NCBI GenBank assembly: GCA_019415335.1
Contig: DXKH01000054.1
Span: forward strand, 27,283-91,282
From: Citrobacter sp.
Lineage (GTDB): Bacteria; Pseudomonadota; Gammaproteobacteria; Enterobacterales; Enterobacteriaceae
Direction: 5' to 3'
Length of the DNA stretch: 64,000 nt
Positions 40,988 through 52,032 of the stretch are shown in pieces. Position 1 is the stretch's first letter; the number at the start of each line of letters is the position of its first letter. A model generated the notes under the pieces. The model saw only the letters and a program-made list of their open reading frames with translations, did not search any database and had not been told where the DNA came from. The position numbers and the translations under genes were made by a program.

Positions 40988-42001
40988 TTAGCGATGCAAC
41001 GTGCCGTGATCCCGTAGCCATGCGGCGGTTTGCACAATGCCTTCATCCAGCGTCACCACCGGCTTATACCCCAGTTCCTGTTCTGCACGACGGATATCCA
41101 GCGTAAAGTCGAAATTCAGCTTCGATACGCCGTAGTGGGTTAACGCCGGCTCTTTGGCTGATTTATTACCAAAGTGCTCCAGGCTGCGGGCAATCATATC
41201 CAGCATTGGATAGGGCACGGAACGGATCCGGCAGTGAATATTCAGTTCATCAATCAGCTTTTGCACGATACTGCGCAGGGTTCTGGGTTCGCCGTTGGTG
41301 ATGTTGTACACCCGACCGGACGGCAGGTTGTCACACAGTTCCTGGCTTGCCAGCCACATCGCGTGGATCGCATTCTCATAGTAGGTCATATCGACCATCG
41401 CGCTGCCGCCGTGCGGCAACAGTATGCTGCCGTAGTGGTGCATCATGTGCGCCAGACGGGGGATAAACACTTTGTCATGTGGGCCAAACAGGCTTTGTGG
41501 CCGCAGCACCGTAAAACGGGTCTGCGGATTCGCCTGAGCCAGCAAGCTGATGACCTCTTCACCAGCGGCTTTGCTGCGGGCAAATTCGTTGGCGAAGCGA
41601 TGGGGCCGAAAATCTTCTTTGATATCGCGATGATGGTGATAATCGAAGTACAGTGATGGGGAGGAGATATGAACAAAATTACGCACGCCCCACGCCACGG
41701 CCCATTCGCCAAGACGGCGGGTCGCACGAACGTTGGCCAGATCAAAGGCTTCCTGGGTTCCCCAGGGAGAGGTGAAACTTGAGCAGTGCCACAGCGTATC
41801 GATGCCCGCAAGCATGACCTTCGCCTGCGAAGAGACCAGTTCGGTCAGATCTGCATGCACAAACTCCGCGCCCATTTTTTCGAGCAGTTTACCCATCGCT
41901 TCATTGCGACCGGTCGCTCTGACGCTGATGCCTTTGTTGCGCAAAAACTCAACCGCATTTCGTCCTAAGCCGCTGGTTGCGCCGGTAACCAGTACCTTCA
42001 T
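40988..42001 (-). CDS. ybjS: NAD(P)-dependent epimerase-like protein YbjS
   Basis: The 337-residue extended SDR has nucleotide motif [14 protein letters not shown] at the N-terminus and catalytic-type [12 protein letters not shown] and later [10 protein letters not shown]. It matches E. coli YbjS. Substrate unknown. It follows ybjT in the poxB-ltaE-ybjT-ybjS order and flanks the island on its right. Confidence 0.93.
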   Translation of the reverse strand: MKVLVTGATSGLGRNAVEFLRNKGISVRATGRNEAMGKLLEKMGAEFVHADLTELVSSQAKVMLAGIDTLWHCSSFTSPWGTQEAFDLANVRATRRLGEWAVAWGVRNFVHISSPSLYFDYHHHRDIKEDFRPHRFANEFARSKAAGEEVISLLAQANPQTRFTVLRPQSLFGPHDKVFIPRLAHMMHHYGSILLPHGGSAMVDMTYYENAIHAMWLASQELCDNLPSGRVYNITNGEPRTLRSIVQKLIDELNIHCRIRSVPYPMLDMIARSLEHFGNKSAKEPALTHYGVSKLNFDFTLDIRRAEQELGYKPVVTLDEGIVQTAAWLRDHGTLHR

Positions 42002-42093
42002 ATCAGTCCACTGTGTTTAATAAAACGTCGTGCGCATTCTTCCGTGAATTACGTCGGTATGCAATGGGAAACGTGAAACAATACAGTAAGTTT

Positions 42094-43530
42094 TTACGAT
42101 TTATCTGTGATTTGTTCTGCAAGTCTGGCTATTTTTTTTGCCATTCCCCGGAAAATAAACAGGTGCGCCGGGATCATCAGCAGCCAGTAGAAAAGCCCCG
42201 GCATACCGTGCGGATGCCACCAGGCACGCACGTCAATTTCGCGATGATCGCCCTTATCGTCAAGGGTAAAGCTCAGCCGTCCCAGCCCTGGGGCCTTCAT
42301 ACCAAACAGCAACGTGAGCTGTTTTTCCGGCTCGACGATAATCACTTTCCAGCTGTCTACCGTATCGCCCGGTTGAAGCAGGTCGTGCTCAGGGCGACCT
42401 TTTGCCAGCCGATGACCGACTAACAGATCCAGCGCCGCGCGGATCTTCCACAATGCATTGCCAAAGAAATAGCCCTCTTTGCCGCCGAGACGGTTCACGA
42501 CTTGCCACAATGCCGGCAGACTGGCGGATGTTTTCACGGTAAACCCGGCCTGTTTGGCGAAAAAACCGTATTCCGGTCGCCAGCGGGCAAACGCCTGCGC
42601 GTCATAGCCCCAGTCGCTGGAGTTCACCAGTTTCTCCTCTTCCTTCAGCGTGCTGCGTACGGCATCGTCAAAGGCGATAAGCTTCTGGGGTATCAACGCC
42701 CGCAGTTCGCTGTCATCGGCCAGCAGGTCGTGTCTGAGGCCCTGTATCAACGCTTTTGCGGTGGTGGGCGGCACTGAGGTGATGACATTCAGGAACCAGA
42801 CGGAAATCCAGCTGGTGGGAAAGGGGATGGGGATAAGCCAACGATGCTTACCGCTCACCGCCATGAAATGTTCGAACTGTTCCTGGTAGCTGAGTACCTG
42901 CGGACCGGCGGCTTCGAGGATCCGGTGCGTTGAGGAAGGATGGTCCAGCAGCGCCACCAGATAGTACAACAGGTTTTCCAGCGCAATGGGCGTGGTGCGC
43001 GAGCGTACCCAGCGCGGAGGGGTCAGCACCGGCAGGTTGTAGACCATGTCGCGCATCACTTCAAAAGCCGCAGAGCCGGCACCGACGATGATCCCGGCGC
43101 GCAGTTCCGTTACCGGTACGCCTGATTCGCGCAGGGTATCGGCGGTGATCTGCCGTGCCCGAAGGTGATCGGACTGTTCGTGTTCCGGTGCCTGTAAGGA
43201 GCTGAGAAAAATCAGTTGTCCGACCGGCGTTTCACGCAGGGCATCACGCACGTTAAGCGCGACCTGACGTTCATGGGCGATGAAGTCGCCGCCTTCTCCC
43301 ATTCCGTGCACCAGATAGTAGACGGTATCGACATCGGTCAGCAGAGACGCAAGCTGCGTCGGCCAGTTCAGGTCGACCTTATGACAGCTGACGTTGGGGA
43401 GCTGTTGTTTTTCCAGTCGCTCAATGCGACGTGCCGCCGCCAGTACCTGGTGTCCTTGCTGGCTGAGTGCCTGCACCAGATGCTGACCAATGTAACCACT
43501 GGCGCCAAGAACCACTATGCGTTGCGGCAC
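42094..43530 (-). CDS. ybjT: SDR-like membrane-associated protein YbjT
   Basis: The 478-residue protein has an N-terminal NAD(P)-binding Rossmann domain ([16 protein letters not shown], residues 6-21) and a C-terminal DUF2867 domain (about 310-478). Length matches E. coli YbjT. Function unknown. It starts 10 bp after ltaE on the same transcript. Confidence 0.92.
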   Translation of the reverse strand: MPQRIVVLGASGYIGQHLVQALSQQGHQVLAAARRIERLEKQQLPNVSCHKVDLNWPTQLASLLTDVDTVYYLVHGMGEGGDFIAHERQVALNVRDALRETPVGQLIFLSSLQAPEHEQSDHLRARQITADTLRESGVPVTELRAGIIVGAGSAAFEVMRDMVYNLPVLTPPRWVRSRTTPIALENLLYYLVALLDHPSSTHRILEAAGPQVLSYQEQFEHFMAVSGKHRWLIPIPFPTSWISVWFLNVITSVPPTTAKALIQGLRHDLLADDSELRALIPQKLIAFDDAVRSTLKEEEKLVNSSDWGYDAQAFARWRPEYGFFAKQAGFTVKTSASLPALWQVVNRLGGKEGYFFGNALWKIRAALDLLVGHRLAKGRPEHDLLQPGDTVDSWKVIIVEPEKQLTLLFGMKAPGLGRLSFTLDDKGDHREIDVRAWWHPHGMPGLFYWLLMIPAHLFIFRGMAKKIARLAEQITDKS

Positions 43531-43540
43531 ATCTCTCTCC

Positions 43541-44542
43541 TTAACGATTCAGGAACGCGCGCCAGTGGGCGACGACATCGGCAAGCTGTTCCCGCGAAAC
43601 ATCCAGATGGGTCACCAGACGGACGATCGGCGAGGCGTTGATCAGCACGCCCTGTGCCTTCATGTGCTCACCCAGGGCTGTGGCGTTGGCTTCACCGACG
43701 CGGACAAACAGCATATTGGTGTCGTGACGCATCACGTCCGCTCCGGCTTCCCGCAGTTGTTCTGCCAGCCAGGCCGCGTTGTCGTGATCGTCCTGCAGGC
43801 GCGCAACGTTATTTTTCAGGGCATACAGTCCGGCTGCCGCCAGGATACCGGCCTGACGCATGCCGCCGCCGGTCATTTTGCGCCAGCGGGTGGCGCGCTT
43901 GATGTAATCGCGGCTGCCGACCAGTAACGATCCGACCGGCGTCCCCAGCCCTTTGGACAGGCAGATGGTAAAGGAGTCGCAATACTGCACGATCTCTTTG
44001 AGTTCACAACCGTAGGCCACGACGGCGTTAAAAATACGCGCACCATCGACGTGAAGCGCCAGACCGCGCTCACGGGTAAACTCCCATGCGTCTTTCAGAT
44101 ACTCGCGCGGCAGCACTTTGCCGTTGTGGGTATTTTCCAGGCTCAGCAGGCGGGTACGGGCAAAGTGGATGTCATCCGCTTTTATTTTGGCGGCGACTTT
44201 ATCCAGCGGCAGCGTACCATCGGCAGCGGCGTCAATCGGTTGTGGCTGAATGCTACCGAGCACCGCCGCACCACCGGCTTCATACAGATAGTTATGTGCC
44301 CCCTGACCGGCAATGTATTCTTCGCCGCGCTCACAGTGGCTAAGTAGCGCCACGAGGTTGGCCTGGGTGCCGGTGGGTAAAAATAACGCCGCTTCTTTAC
44401 CTGAAAGGTCAGCGGCGTATTGCTGGAGCGCGTTAACGGTGGGGTCATCCCCGTACACGTCATCCCCGACCGGGGCGGCCATCATTTCTTCAAGCATGGC
44501 GCGACCCGGACGGGTAACGGTATCACTGCGTAGATCGATCAT
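43541..44542 (-). CDS. ltaE: Low-specificity L-threonine aldolase LtaE
   Basis: The 333-residue PLP enzyme splits L-threonine or L-allo-threonine to glycine and acetaldehyde. The PLP lysine is in [14 protein letters not shown], with [12 protein letters not shown] and the N-terminal [11 protein letters not shown] segment conserved. It is cotranscribed with poxB upstream and ybjT downstream. Confidence 0.96.
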   Translation of the reverse strand: MIDLRSDTVTRPGRAMLEEMMAAPVGDDVYGDDPTVNALQQYAADLSGKEAALFLPTGTQANLVALLSHCERGEEYIAGQGAHNYLYEAGGAAVLGSIQPQPIDAAADGTLPLDKVAAKIKADDIHFARTRLLSLENTHNGKVLPREYLKDAWEFTRERGLALHVDGARIFNAVVAYGCELKEIVQYCDSFTICLSKGLGTPVGSLLVGSRDYIKRATRWRKMTGGGMRQAGILAAAGLYALKNNVARLQDDHDNAAWLAEQLREAGADVMRHDTNMLFVRVGEANATALGEHMKAQGVLINASPIVRLVTHLDVSREQLADVVAHWRAFLNR

Positions 44543-44600
44543 GTCATATCCTTAAACGCTTCACCCTTCACGCCGCCTCGGTGTTGGCTTCGCCCTCAAA

Positions 44601-44632
44601 CCCCAGTCACATCGTTATCTATGCTCCTGGGG
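44601..44632. repeat. Intergenic inverted repeat between poxB and ltaE
   Basis: CCCCAG ... CTGGGG with an imperfect stem between and flanks that look like a dispersed enterobacterial intergenic element (GTTGGCTTCGCCCTCAAACCCCAG; CTTGCCGCCTTGATGC). The family name is not certain. Confidence 0.5.
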
Positions 44633-44696
44633 ATTTTCAGGCTTGCCGCCTTGATGCGCCATGAATGGTTTTGCGTATGACTTTAAAAGGATATTT

Positions 44697-46415
44697 TTAC
44701 CTGAGCCAGTTAGTTTTTGCCAGTTCGATCACCTCATCGCCGCGACCGCTGATGATGGCGCGCAGCATATACAGGCTGAAGCCTTTGGCCTGCTCCAGTT
44801 TGATCTGCGGCGGAATAGCCAGCTCTTCTTTCGCGACAACCACATCCACCAGTACCGGGCCGTCGATTGACAGGGCGCGCTGTAACGCTTCATCGACGTC
44901 AGCGGCTTTTTCCACCCGAATACCGGTGATGCCGCAGGCTTCGGCAATGCGGGCGAAGTTGGTGTCGTGTAACTCCGTGCCGTCAGTGAGATAACCACCG
45001 GCCTTCATCTCCATCGCCACAAAACCCAGCACGCTGTTGTTAAAGACCACGATTTTGACCGGAAGCTTCATCTGAACCACCGACAGGAAATCCCCCATCA
45101 GCATACTGAATCCGCCATCGCCGCACATGGCGATCACCTGACGCCCCGGCGCGGTAGCCTGTGCGCCCAGTGCCTGCGGCATGGCATTAGCCATCGAACC
45201 GTGGTTAAACGAGCCTAACAGACGGCGCTTGCCGTTCATTTTCAGGTAGCGGGCGGCCCACACCGTCGGCGTACCGACGTCGCAGGTAAAGATGGCGTCA
45301 TCGGCGGCGAAATGGCTGATTTGCTGGGCCAGATATTGCGGATGAATCGCCTTTTCGCTGGGTTTGGCGAGATCGTCGAGACCCTTACGCGCATCACGAT
45401 AATCGCTCAACGCCTTATCGAGGAATTTACGCTCGGTCTTCTCTTCCACCAGCGGCAGCAGCGCCGTCAGCGTGGCTTTGATATCACCGATCAGCGCCAT
45501 ATCGACCTTACTGTGCGCACCGATGCTGGCGGGATTGATATCAATCTGAATAATTTTGGCGTCAGTTGGGTAGAACGCGCGGTAAGGGAACTGCGTACCG
45601 AGGAGCACCAGCGTATCGGCATTCATCATGGTATGGAAGCCGGATGAGAAGCCGATCAGCCCGGTCATCCCCACATCGTACGGATTGTCATATTCGACAT
45701 GCTCTTTGCCGCGCAGGGCGTGAACAATGGGGGCTTTAATTTTGGCGGCGAACTCGACCAGTTCTTTATGCGCACCCGCGCAGCCGCTGCCGCACATCAG
45801 AGCGATATTGCTGGAGTAGCGCAACAGTTGGGCCAGCTTTCTTAACTCTTCTTCCGCGGGCGTGACGATCGGTAAGGGCGCGTGATACCAGTGGCTGCTG
45901 GCGCTTTCTGGCGCCGGCTTTAACGCCACATCGCCCGGTAATACCACCACCGAAACGCCGCGATTGAGCACCGCTTTGCGCATGGCAATCGCCAGGACCT
46001 GGGGGATCTGTTCCGGGCTGGAAACGAGCTCGCAATAGTGGCTGCATTCGCGGAACAGTTCCTGTGGGTGCGTCTCCTGGAAATAGCCGCTGCCAATTTC
46101 GCTGGACGGAATGTGGGCGGCGATGGCCAGCACCGGGACGTGGTTACGATGACAGTCAAACAGACCGTTGATCAGGTGCAGGTTACCGGGTCCACAAGAG
46201 CCCGCGCAAACCGCCAGTTCGCCGGTCAGTTGCGCCTCCGCACCCGCTGCGAATGCGGCAACCTCCTCATGACGTGTCGACATCCACTCAATCGTTCCCA
46301 TGCGATTGAGGCTGTCACTCAGGCCGTTCAGCGAATCGCCCGTCACGCCCCAGATACGTTTCACACCCGCTTGTTCCAGTGTTTTAGCAATAAAAGCGGC
46401 AACCGTTTGTTTCAT
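44697..46415 (-). CDS. poxB: Pyruvate dehydrogenase (quinone) PoxB
   Basis: The 572-residue thiamine-diphosphate/FAD enzyme oxidises pyruvate to acetate and CO2, passing electrons to ubiquinone at the membrane. It has N-terminal and C-terminal ThDP domains (catalytic Glu in [29 protein letters not shown] metal motif) and a central FAD domain. The extreme C-terminus forms the lipid-binding peptide. Length equals E. coli PoxB. First of poxB-ltaE-ybjT-ybjS; RpoS-dependent in E. coli. Confidence 0.96.
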   Translation of the reverse strand: MKQTVAAFIAKTLEQAGVKRIWGVTGDSLNGLSDSLNRMGTIEWMSTRHEEVAAFAAGAEAQLTGELAVCAGSCGPGNLHLINGLFDCHRNHVPVLAIAAHIPSSEIGSGYFQETHPQELFRECSHYCELVSSPEQIPQVLAIAMRKAVLNRGVSVVVLPGDVALKPAPESASSHWYHAPLPIVTPAEEELRKLAQLLRYSSNIALMCGSGCAGAHKELVEFAAKIKAPIVHALRGKEHVEYDNPYDVGMTGLIGFSSGFHTMMNADTLVLLGTQFPYRAFYPTDAKIIQIDINPASIGAHSKVDMALIGDIKATLTALLPLVEEKTERKFLDKALSDYRDARKGLDDLAKPSEKAIHPQYLAQQISHFAADDAIFTCDVGTPTVWAARYLKMNGKRRLLGSFNHGSMANAMPQALGAQATAPGRQVIAMCGDGGFSMLMGDFLSVVQMKLPVKIVVFNNSVLGFVAMEMKAGGYLTDGTELHDTNFARIAEACGITGIRVEKAADVDEALQRALSIDGPVLVDVVVAKEELAIPPQIKLEQAKGFSLYMLRAIISGRGDEVIELAKTNWLR

Positions 46416-46566
46416 GGTTTTCCATCTCCTTAATTGTGATACCGGTTACAAGTTTAGATGAAGATACTGATTACGCTGCGTGGCACCCCCTTATTTTCAG
46501 CAGCTTCCTTTCAGGGGGGATAACGCGTAGCGTGAAAAAATCGGGGCGAACCAGGAGTAAATTCAG

Positions 46567-47001
46567 ATGTTTTCAACATTGTTAAATGCAGTGAATCGGA
46601 TGCTGACGCACGAGGATTTTGGCAAGCTTTTATTACGCCTGGCGGTCGGGGGATTGATGCTGTTTCACGGGCTGCATAAGCTGTTTGCCGGGATTGATGG
46701 CATCAGCGGAATGCTGATTGCCAAAGGGTTGCCGGGCTTTATTGCCTACGGCGTGCTGGTGGGGGAAGTGATTGCGCCGTGCCTGATTATTCTCGGGATC
46801 CTGACGCGTCCGGCGGCGCTGGTGCTGGCGTTCACCATGATTGTGGCGTGGCTGATGGTCGGGATGAATGAAACCTGGGCGCTGGATAAAACCGGGGCAT
46901 GGGCAATTGAAAGCCTGGTCTATTTCTTTATCGGCGCGCTGGCAGTGGCGTTTTTAGGGGCAGGACGATATGCGGTCGCAGGCAATTCAGCCTGGCGGTG
47001 A
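46567..47001 (+). CDS. DoxX-family inner-membrane protein
   Basis: The 144-residue protein with four transmembrane helices belongs to the DoxX family (LLLRLAVGGLMLFHGLHKL; GVLVGEVIAPCLIILGILTRPAA). Homologues are linked to respiratory or redox functions, but this one has no established role. It is not found at this position in E. coli K-12. An ACCAGGAGTAAATTCAG leader precedes the ATG. Divergent from poxB; followed by a BIME. Confidence 0.85.
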   Translation: MFSTLLNAVNRMLTHEDFGKLLLRLAVGGLMLFHGLHKLFAGIDGISGMLIAKGLPGFIAYGVLVGEVIAPCLIILGILTRPAALVLAFTMIVAWLMVGMNETWALDKTGAWAIESLVYFFIGALAVAFLGAGRYAVAGNSAWR

Positions 47002-47005
47002 GGAA

Positions 47006-47084
47006 TTGCCGGATGGCGGCGTAAACGCCTTATCCGGCCTACAATTGCTCTCGTAGGCCGGATAAGCGCAGCGCCATCCGGCAA
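47006..47084. repeat. BIME (paired REP elements) between doxX gene and hcr
   Basis: Two REP units in opposite orientation: TTGCCGGATGGCGGCG ... CCTTATCCGGC and GCCGGATAAGCGCAGC ... CCATCCGGCAA, between convergent genes. Confidence 0.9.
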
Positions 47085-47091
47085 TCTGCTA

Positions 47092-48060
47092 TCAGGCGAG
47101 CACTAAATCGCCCTGCGGGTGGCAGGAACAAGCCAGTACGTAGCCTTCGGCGATTTCGGCATCGGTCAGCGTCATGGTGCTGCTGACTGTATAGTCGCCG
47201 GAAACCACTTTGGTTTTACAGCAACCGCAGACGCCCGCGCGGCAGGCAACGGTGACGGGCACCTTGTTGCTTTCCAGCGCATCCAGCAGCGTCGTACCGA
47301 CCGGCGCGTAAAATTCTTTCGCCGGCTGCAGCTTAGTAAATTTCAGGCCGCTGGTTGCCGCTTCCGCTACCGGGGTGAAGAACTGTTCTTTAAAGAAGCG
47401 CGTTACGCCCAGCGCTTTCACTTCCCGCTCAACCAGGTCCATATAGGGTGCCGGACCACAGGTCATCACCGTGCGGGAGGCCAGATCTGGTACCTGCTGC
47501 AACAGTTCCGTGGTCAGGCGGCCGGCGGCAAAACCTGCAGTGGCGTTGTTTTCCGCCACCAGCGTGACCGGATACTGACGCCACTCTTCGGCAAAAATGA
47601 CATCCTGCGGCGAGCGCACGTTGAAGATCACCTGCACGTCAGCATGCGGACGGTACTTCGCCAACCAGCGCCGCATCGACATGATCGGCGTAACGCCACA
47701 ACCGGCCGCCAGCATCAGGAACTTATCATCGGCTTTATCTTCGCAGGTGAAATCGCCCATTGCATCGGACAGCCAGAGGTAGTCGCCGCGCTTCAGGTCG
47801 CGGGTTAACCACTGTGAGCCCGCACCGTCATCAATTCGGCGAACGGTCAGCGTAATGTATTCGCTGACGCCCGGCGTTGAAGAGAGCGTGTAAGCGCGCA
47901 GCGTTTCCGCAGAATTACGCACGCTGATCAGTGCATACTGCCCGGCGCGATACGGATAATAGTCGTGGCACAGCAACGAAATTGTCCATACATCCGGCGT
48001 TTCCTGATGGATGTGATGAACCTGCATCCGCCATGGGCACTGATGAGTTGGCATTGTCAT
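47092..48060 (-). CDS. hcr: NADH oxidoreductase Hcr
   Basis: The 322-residue flavoprotein has FAD- and NAD-binding domains (RAYTLSSTPG; AAGCGVTPIMSM) and a C-terminal plant-type 2Fe-2S ferredoxin domain (CRAGVCGCCKTKV plus a distal Cys). It passes electrons from NADH to Hcp. It starts 10 bp after hcp; same length as E. coli Hcr. Confidence 0.96.
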   Translation of the reverse strand: MTMPTHQCPWRMQVHHIHQETPDVWTISLLCHDYYPYRAGQYALISVRNSAETLRAYTLSSTPGVSEYITLTVRRIDDGAGSQWLTRDLKRGDYLWLSDAMGDFTCEDKADDKFLMLAAGCGVTPIMSMRRWLAKYRPHADVQVIFNVRSPQDVIFAEEWRQYPVTLVAENNATAGFAAGRLTTELLQQVPDLASRTVMTCGPAPYMDLVEREVKALGVTRFFKEQFFTPVAEAATSGLKFTKLQPAKEFYAPVGTTLLDALESNKVPVTVACRAGVCGCCKTKVVSGDYTVSSTMTLTDAEIAEGYVLACSCHPQGDLVLA

Positions 48061-48070
48061 TCTTTACTCC

Positions 48071-49723
48071 TTACGCGCTCAGCAACTGCTTCATGTCTTC
48101 TTCAACGGTGGTCACGGAACGCAGACCAAATTTCTCGTTGAGTACCGCCAGCAGATCCGGCGTGAAGAAGCCTGGTGCGGTCGGACCGGTCACGATGTTT
48201 TTCACGCCGAGAGACAGCAGGGTCAGCAGAATCACGATTGCTTTCTGCTCGAACCAGGAGAGCACCAGAGACAGCGGCAGGTCGTTCACGCCACAGCCCA
48301 GTTTCTCTGCCAGCGTCACTGCCAGAATGATAGCGGAGTACGCATCGTTACATTGACCGGCATCGACCAGACGTGGCAGGCCTTCGATATCACCGAACTC
48401 CAGCTTGTTGAAACGGTATTTCCCGCAGGCCAGGGTCAGGATCAGGCAGTCATCCGGGACGCTGGTGGCGAAATCGGTGAAGTAATTACGTTCGCCGCGT
48501 GCGCCGTCACAGCCGCCGACCAGGAAGATGTGACGCAGTTTTTCACGGCTCACCAGGTCGATCAGGGTGTCCGCCGCGCCCAGCAGGGTCTGACGACCGA
48601 AGCCGACGGTGATCAGGTGCGGAATTTCACTGTACGGGAAGCCCACCATCTGCTGTGCCTGCGCGATAACCGGACCAAAGTCGTCGCCTTCCAGATGACT
48701 CACGCCTGGCCAACCGACGATGCTGCGGGTCCAGATACGATCGTCGTAGCTGCCAACGGTCGGGTCGATGATGCAGTTAGAGGTCATCACGATGGGGCCT
48801 GGGAAGCGGGCGAATTCGACCTGCTGGTTCTGCCAGCCGCTGCCATAGTTACCAATCAGATGCTTGAATTTACGCAGTTCCGGATAACCGTGCGCGGGCA
48901 GCATTTCACCGTGGGTGTAGACGTTAACGCCGGTACCTTCGGTTTGTTCCAGCAGGTTATACAGATCTTTCAGGTCATGACCTGAGATCAGGATGCACTT
49001 CCCTTCGGTCGCTTTAACGTTAACCTGGGTCGGCGTCGGGTGGCCGTATTTGGTGGTTTCACCGGCATCCAGAATGCTCATCACTTTGAAGTTCATCTGG
49101 CCGATTTCCATTGAGCACTCCAGCAGAGCGTTCATATCGGAAGGCCAGGTACCCAGCCATGCCATAATTTTATGGTACTGCGCGTAGATGTCGTTGTCGT
49201 ACTGACCAAGAACGTGCGCGTGCTCCATATAGGCCGCCGCACCTTTCAGGCCGTACAGACACAGCAGACGCAGGCCGAGAATGTTCTCGCCAATCGCGGC
49301 TTTGTCTTTGTTCGGGGTAAATTCGGCGGCCTGACGTTGCAGGTCGCCCAGATCGTCGCTAACCAGTTGCAGGTCAGCCATGGGGTTGTCGCAGTGCGCA
49401 TTGGCGTCAACGCTCAGGCATTGGGCTTTCAGTGCTTCACGCATCGCGATAGCGTCGCGGGCATAGCCGACGATACGTGGAGAGTCGAAGTTAACGTTGG
49501 TCAGCGTGGAGAAGAAAGCACGTGGCGCAAAGTTATCAACGTCATGATTAATAATGCCATATTCACGAGCTTTAACCGCCCATGCAGACAGACCTTGTAG
49601 GGAGGCGATCAGCAGATCCTGCAGATCAGAGGTTTCAGCCGTTTTACCGCACATACCCTGCGCGTAAGAGCAGCCGTTTCCTGCCGGAGTACGGATGGTT
49701 TGTTCACATTGCACACAAAACAT
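48071..49723 (-). CDS. hcp: Hybrid cluster protein Hcp (NO reductase)
   Basis: The 550-residue protein has an N-terminal Fe-S cluster cysteine set (MFCVQCEQT ... [11 protein letters not shown]) and hybrid-cluster ligands further on ([47 protein letters not shown]). It reduces nitric oxide under anaerobic nitrosative stress and has S-nitrosylase activity. The ATG at 49723 is preceded by AAAGGTGTGACC; a GTG 6 bp upstream is too close to that site. hcp-hcr form one operon. Confidence 0.96.
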   Translation of the reverse strand: MFCVQCEQTIRTPAGNGCSYAQGMCGKTAETSDLQDLLIASLQGLSAWAVKAREYGIINHDVDNFAPRAFFSTLTNVNFDSPRIVGYARDAIAMREALKAQCLSVDANAHCDNPMADLQLVSDDLGDLQRQAAEFTPNKDKAAIGENILGLRLLCLYGLKGAAAYMEHAHVLGQYDNDIYAQYHKIMAWLGTWPSDMNALLECSMEIGQMNFKVMSILDAGETTKYGHPTPTQVNVKATEGKCILISGHDLKDLYNLLEQTEGTGVNVYTHGEMLPAHGYPELRKFKHLIGNYGSGWQNQQVEFARFPGPIVMTSNCIIDPTVGSYDDRIWTRSIVGWPGVSHLEGDDFGPVIAQAQQMVGFPYSEIPHLITVGFGRQTLLGAADTLIDLVSREKLRHIFLVGGCDGARGERNYFTDFATSVPDDCLILTLACGKYRFNKLEFGDIEGLPRLVDAGQCNDAYSAIILAVTLAEKLGCGVNDLPLSLVLSWFEQKAIVILLTLLSLGVKNIVTGPTAPGFFTPDLLAVLNEKFGLRSVTTVEEDMKQLLSA

Positions 49724-49737
49724 GGTCACACCTTTTA

Positions 49738-49760
49738 AAGTTATATTTAATATACATGTT
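49738..49760 (-). promoter_or_regulatory. NsrR operator upstream of hcp
   Basis: The 23-bp near-palindrome AAGTTATATTTAATATACAT-GTT agrees at about 19 of 23 positions with the NsrR consensus AAGATGYATTTAAAATRCAT-CTT. It ends 15 bp from the hcp ATG. NsrR, an NO-sensing repressor, is the main repressor of hcp-hcr in E. coli. Confidence 0.75.
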
Positions 49761-49819
49761 TAAGATTATGCCTGTGCGCAGAGGGATAAAAGGGATTTCT
49801 GATACAACTTACAGGGACA

Positions 49820-49833
49820 TTGATTTAGCGCAA
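49820..49833 (-). promoter_or_regulatory. Candidate FNR site upstream of hcp
   Basis: TTGAT-TTAG-CGCAA matches the FNR consensus TTGAT-N4-ATCAA at 8 of 10 positions, about 100 bp upstream of hcp, which is FNR-activated in E. coli. Confidence 0.5.
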
Positions 49834-49867
49834 TTTTGGCGGCAGAAGCCTACCGCCAAAGGGGGAG

Positions 49868-50767
49868 TTAAGCGGAGAAAAACGCCATCAAAATGGGCAC
49901 CAGCAAACTGAGGACGAAGCCGTGAACAATCGCCGCCGGAACCATCTCCAGCCCGCCGGTACGCTGCAACACCGGCAGGGTAAAATCCATCGACGTGGCG
50001 CCACACAGTCCCAGTGCGGTAGAGCGACTGCGACGCACCAGACCCGGAATCAGCATAATAGCGAGCAGTTCGCGCGCCAGATCGTTAAAGAACGCGGCGC
50101 TGCCAATCACCGGACCGTACGATTCGGTCAGCAAAATACCTGAAAGGGAGTACCAGCCAAAACCCGACGCCATCGCCAGCGCGGTTTTCACTGGCAGGCC
50201 GAGAATCAGCGCGTTAATCAGGCCGCCAATCATGGAGCTGGCGACGACCACGACCGCGACAATCATGCCACGCCGGTTCAGGACGATCTGCTTTAACGTC
50301 ATCCCGCTATTGCGTAACTGGATACCAACCAGCAGCAGTAACAGGATCAGCGTATATTCGCTTGCTTCTGTGGCGTGCTGCAAAATAGGCAGTGCACTCA
50401 ACCCCAGCAAAAACCCCACCACCACCACGCCGCACAGTTTCAGCGACTCAAGCGCCATCGCGATACGGGAGGGCAATTTTTCCTGCTGGTGATTGTGTCG
50501 CCAGGGTAATGCGCGTTCCAGCCACAGTAATGCGGCAATATTGCACAGCAAAATAACGGTAATACTGACGGCGGAATAGTGAAATATCGCCAGCAGGTTG
50601 CTCGCCAGATTATCCAGAAAGGCCAGGCTTATCCCCATAAAAAAGAGAATCAGATAAACCATCCAGCTTAATAGCCGATTGATCAGTTTTAATGCCGCGG
50701 TGTGCCGAAGCGGAATGAGATAACCTGCTATCAGCGGGAGCAGAATGATGAGAAGTCCTGAAAACAT
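49868..50767 (-). CDS. lysO: L-lysine exporter LysO (YbjE)
   Basis: The 299-residue inner-membrane protein with about eight helices belongs to the LysO family and exports L-lysine and thialysine. Two conserved acidic membrane residues fall in TEASEYTLI and ALGLCGATSMDFTLP. The ATG at 50767 gives the E. coli-like N-terminus MFSGLLIIL; a TTG 6 bp upstream is less likely. Between hcp and aqpZ, on the same strand as both. Confidence 0.95.
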   Translation of the reverse strand: MFSGLLIILLPLIAGYLIPLRHTAALKLINRLLSWMVYLILFFMGISLAFLDNLASNLLAIFHYSAVSITVILLCNIAALLWLERALPWRHNHQQEKLPSRIAMALESLKLCGVVVVGFLLGLSALPILQHATEASEYTLILLLLLVGIQLRNSGMTLKQIVLNRRGMIVAVVVVASSMIGGLINALILGLPVKTALAMASGFGWYSLSGILLTESYGPVIGSAAFFNDLARELLAIMLIPGLVRRSRSTALGLCGATSMDFTLPVLQRTGGLEMVPAAIVHGFVLSLLVPILMAFFSA

Positions 50768-50840
50768 GAACAACCGGGTCCTTTGAATTAGCGAGACAGC
50801 GCCATGACACTACCCAATAACGCGGGTTCAGTAAAGATGC

Positions 50841-50880
50841 AAAATAAAAGCCGGACAAGGACGATGTCTTATCCGGCTTA
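50841..50880 (-). terminator. Terminator/REP after aqpZ
   Basis: On the minus strand AAGCCGGA ... TCCGGCTT is followed by TTATTTT. A second GC-rich hairpin (50879-50921, AAGCGC ... GCGCTT) lies immediately before it. Confidence 0.75.
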
Positions 50881-50924
50881 AGCGCGTGCGGCCCGGCGGG
50901 CATCAGCCGTCGGGCGCTTTTACA

Positions 50925-51620
50925 TTAATCGCGTTTTTCGAGCAGCGTACGGTAAATAAGACCGCCGAGAATACCGCCAATAATCGGCATCACCCAGAAC
51001 AGCCACAGCTGTTCTAACGCCCAACCGCCCTGGAAGAGAGCGACCGCAGTGCTACGCGCCGGGTTCACAGAGGTATTGGTGACCGGGATGCTGATCAAGT
51101 GGATCAGGGTTAATGCCAGACCGATAGCGATCGGGGCAAAGCCTGCCGGGGCGTGTTTGTCCGTTGCACCGTGAATCACCAGCAGGAAGCCGGCACTCAG
51201 TACGATCTCGATAACAATCGCCGACAGCATGGAGTAGCCGCCCGGAGAGTGCTCGCCATAACCGTTGGAGGCGAAACCGCTGGCGGTTGCATCAAAGCCT
51301 GCTTTGCCGCTGGCAATTAAATACAGGACTGCTGCTGCAATAATACCGCCTACTACCTGGGCAATAATGTAGCCAACAACCTCTTTTGCCGGGAAACGAC
51401 CGCCGGCCCATAAGCCTAATGTCACTGCCGGGTTAAAATGCCCGCCGGAAATATGACCCACAGCAAAGGCCATGGTTAATACGGTCAGGCCGAAGGCCAG
51501 TGCGACACCTACAAAACCAATACCTAATTCCGGAAACGCTGCTGCCAGTACGGCGCTGCCGCAGCCACCAAAAACAAGCCAGAATGTACCAAAACATTCG
51601 GCTGCTAATTTTCTGAACAT
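50925..51620 (-). CDS. aqpZ: Aquaporin Z
   Basis: The 231-residue MIP-family water channel has six transmembrane helices and both NPA loops ([13 protein letters not shown] and [14 protein letters not shown]). Narrow-pore residues fit a water channel rather than GlpF. The ATG at 51620 gives the E. coli N-terminus [15 protein letters not shown]. Monocistronic. Confidence 0.97.
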   Translation of the reverse strand: MFRKLAAECFGTFWLVFGGCGSAVLAAAFPELGIGFVGVALAFGLTVLTMAFAVGHISGGHFNPAVTLGLWAGGRFPAKEVVGYIIAQVVGGIIAAAVLYLIASGKAGFDATASGFASNGYGEHSPGGYSMLSAIVIEIVLSAGFLLVIHGATDKHAPAGFAPIAIGLALTLIHLISIPVTNTSVNPARSTAVALFQGGWALEQLWLFWVMPIIGGILGGLIYRTLLEKRD

Positions 51621-52032
51621 ATCCACCTCAATGTAAAAAATAACCACAAAAAAATTGCGGCAATCGATATTTATTGTCTGCCTGAATGACGACAAAATAA
51701 ATAGCTCGCTATTTTAAAAACGATCGTCATCCGTTCTCTAGTTAAATAAGACCCGTTAGTTTGATTTAGGGCAATGCGGCGTCATTCCTTCCATAGATTT
51801 CTCTTAGGGAAAGTGTAGCGCATAGCCATATGAAAGAGGATTCTCAAAAACAGATTTATTTTTGTCCTGCAAAACCTCCTTTTTTTTGTATTACGAATGA
51901 AAGAGAAAAAATAAATCGTTCACCCTTCGCACAGTTAGCCTGCGTAATAATATCTCAGTCACGTCCCGCGCCGGGTTTTGCGGTTATACTGCGAGGAGAG
52001 TAAAGGGAAAGTGAATATTTTCTGGAGGATAC
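51621..52032. other. aqpZ-ybjD intergenic region
   Basis: A 412-bp divergent region, AT-rich in the aqpZ-proximal half. It must hold the promoters of aqpZ and ybjD. No RNA gene, repeat or clear operator was recognised. Confidence 0.6.

Noticed and set aside
39120..41021. 633-codon open frame opposite the GH19 chitinase
   Set aside because: It lies antisense to a gene with clear GH19 motifs, has no recognisable domain, and is a by-product of GC-rich codon use.
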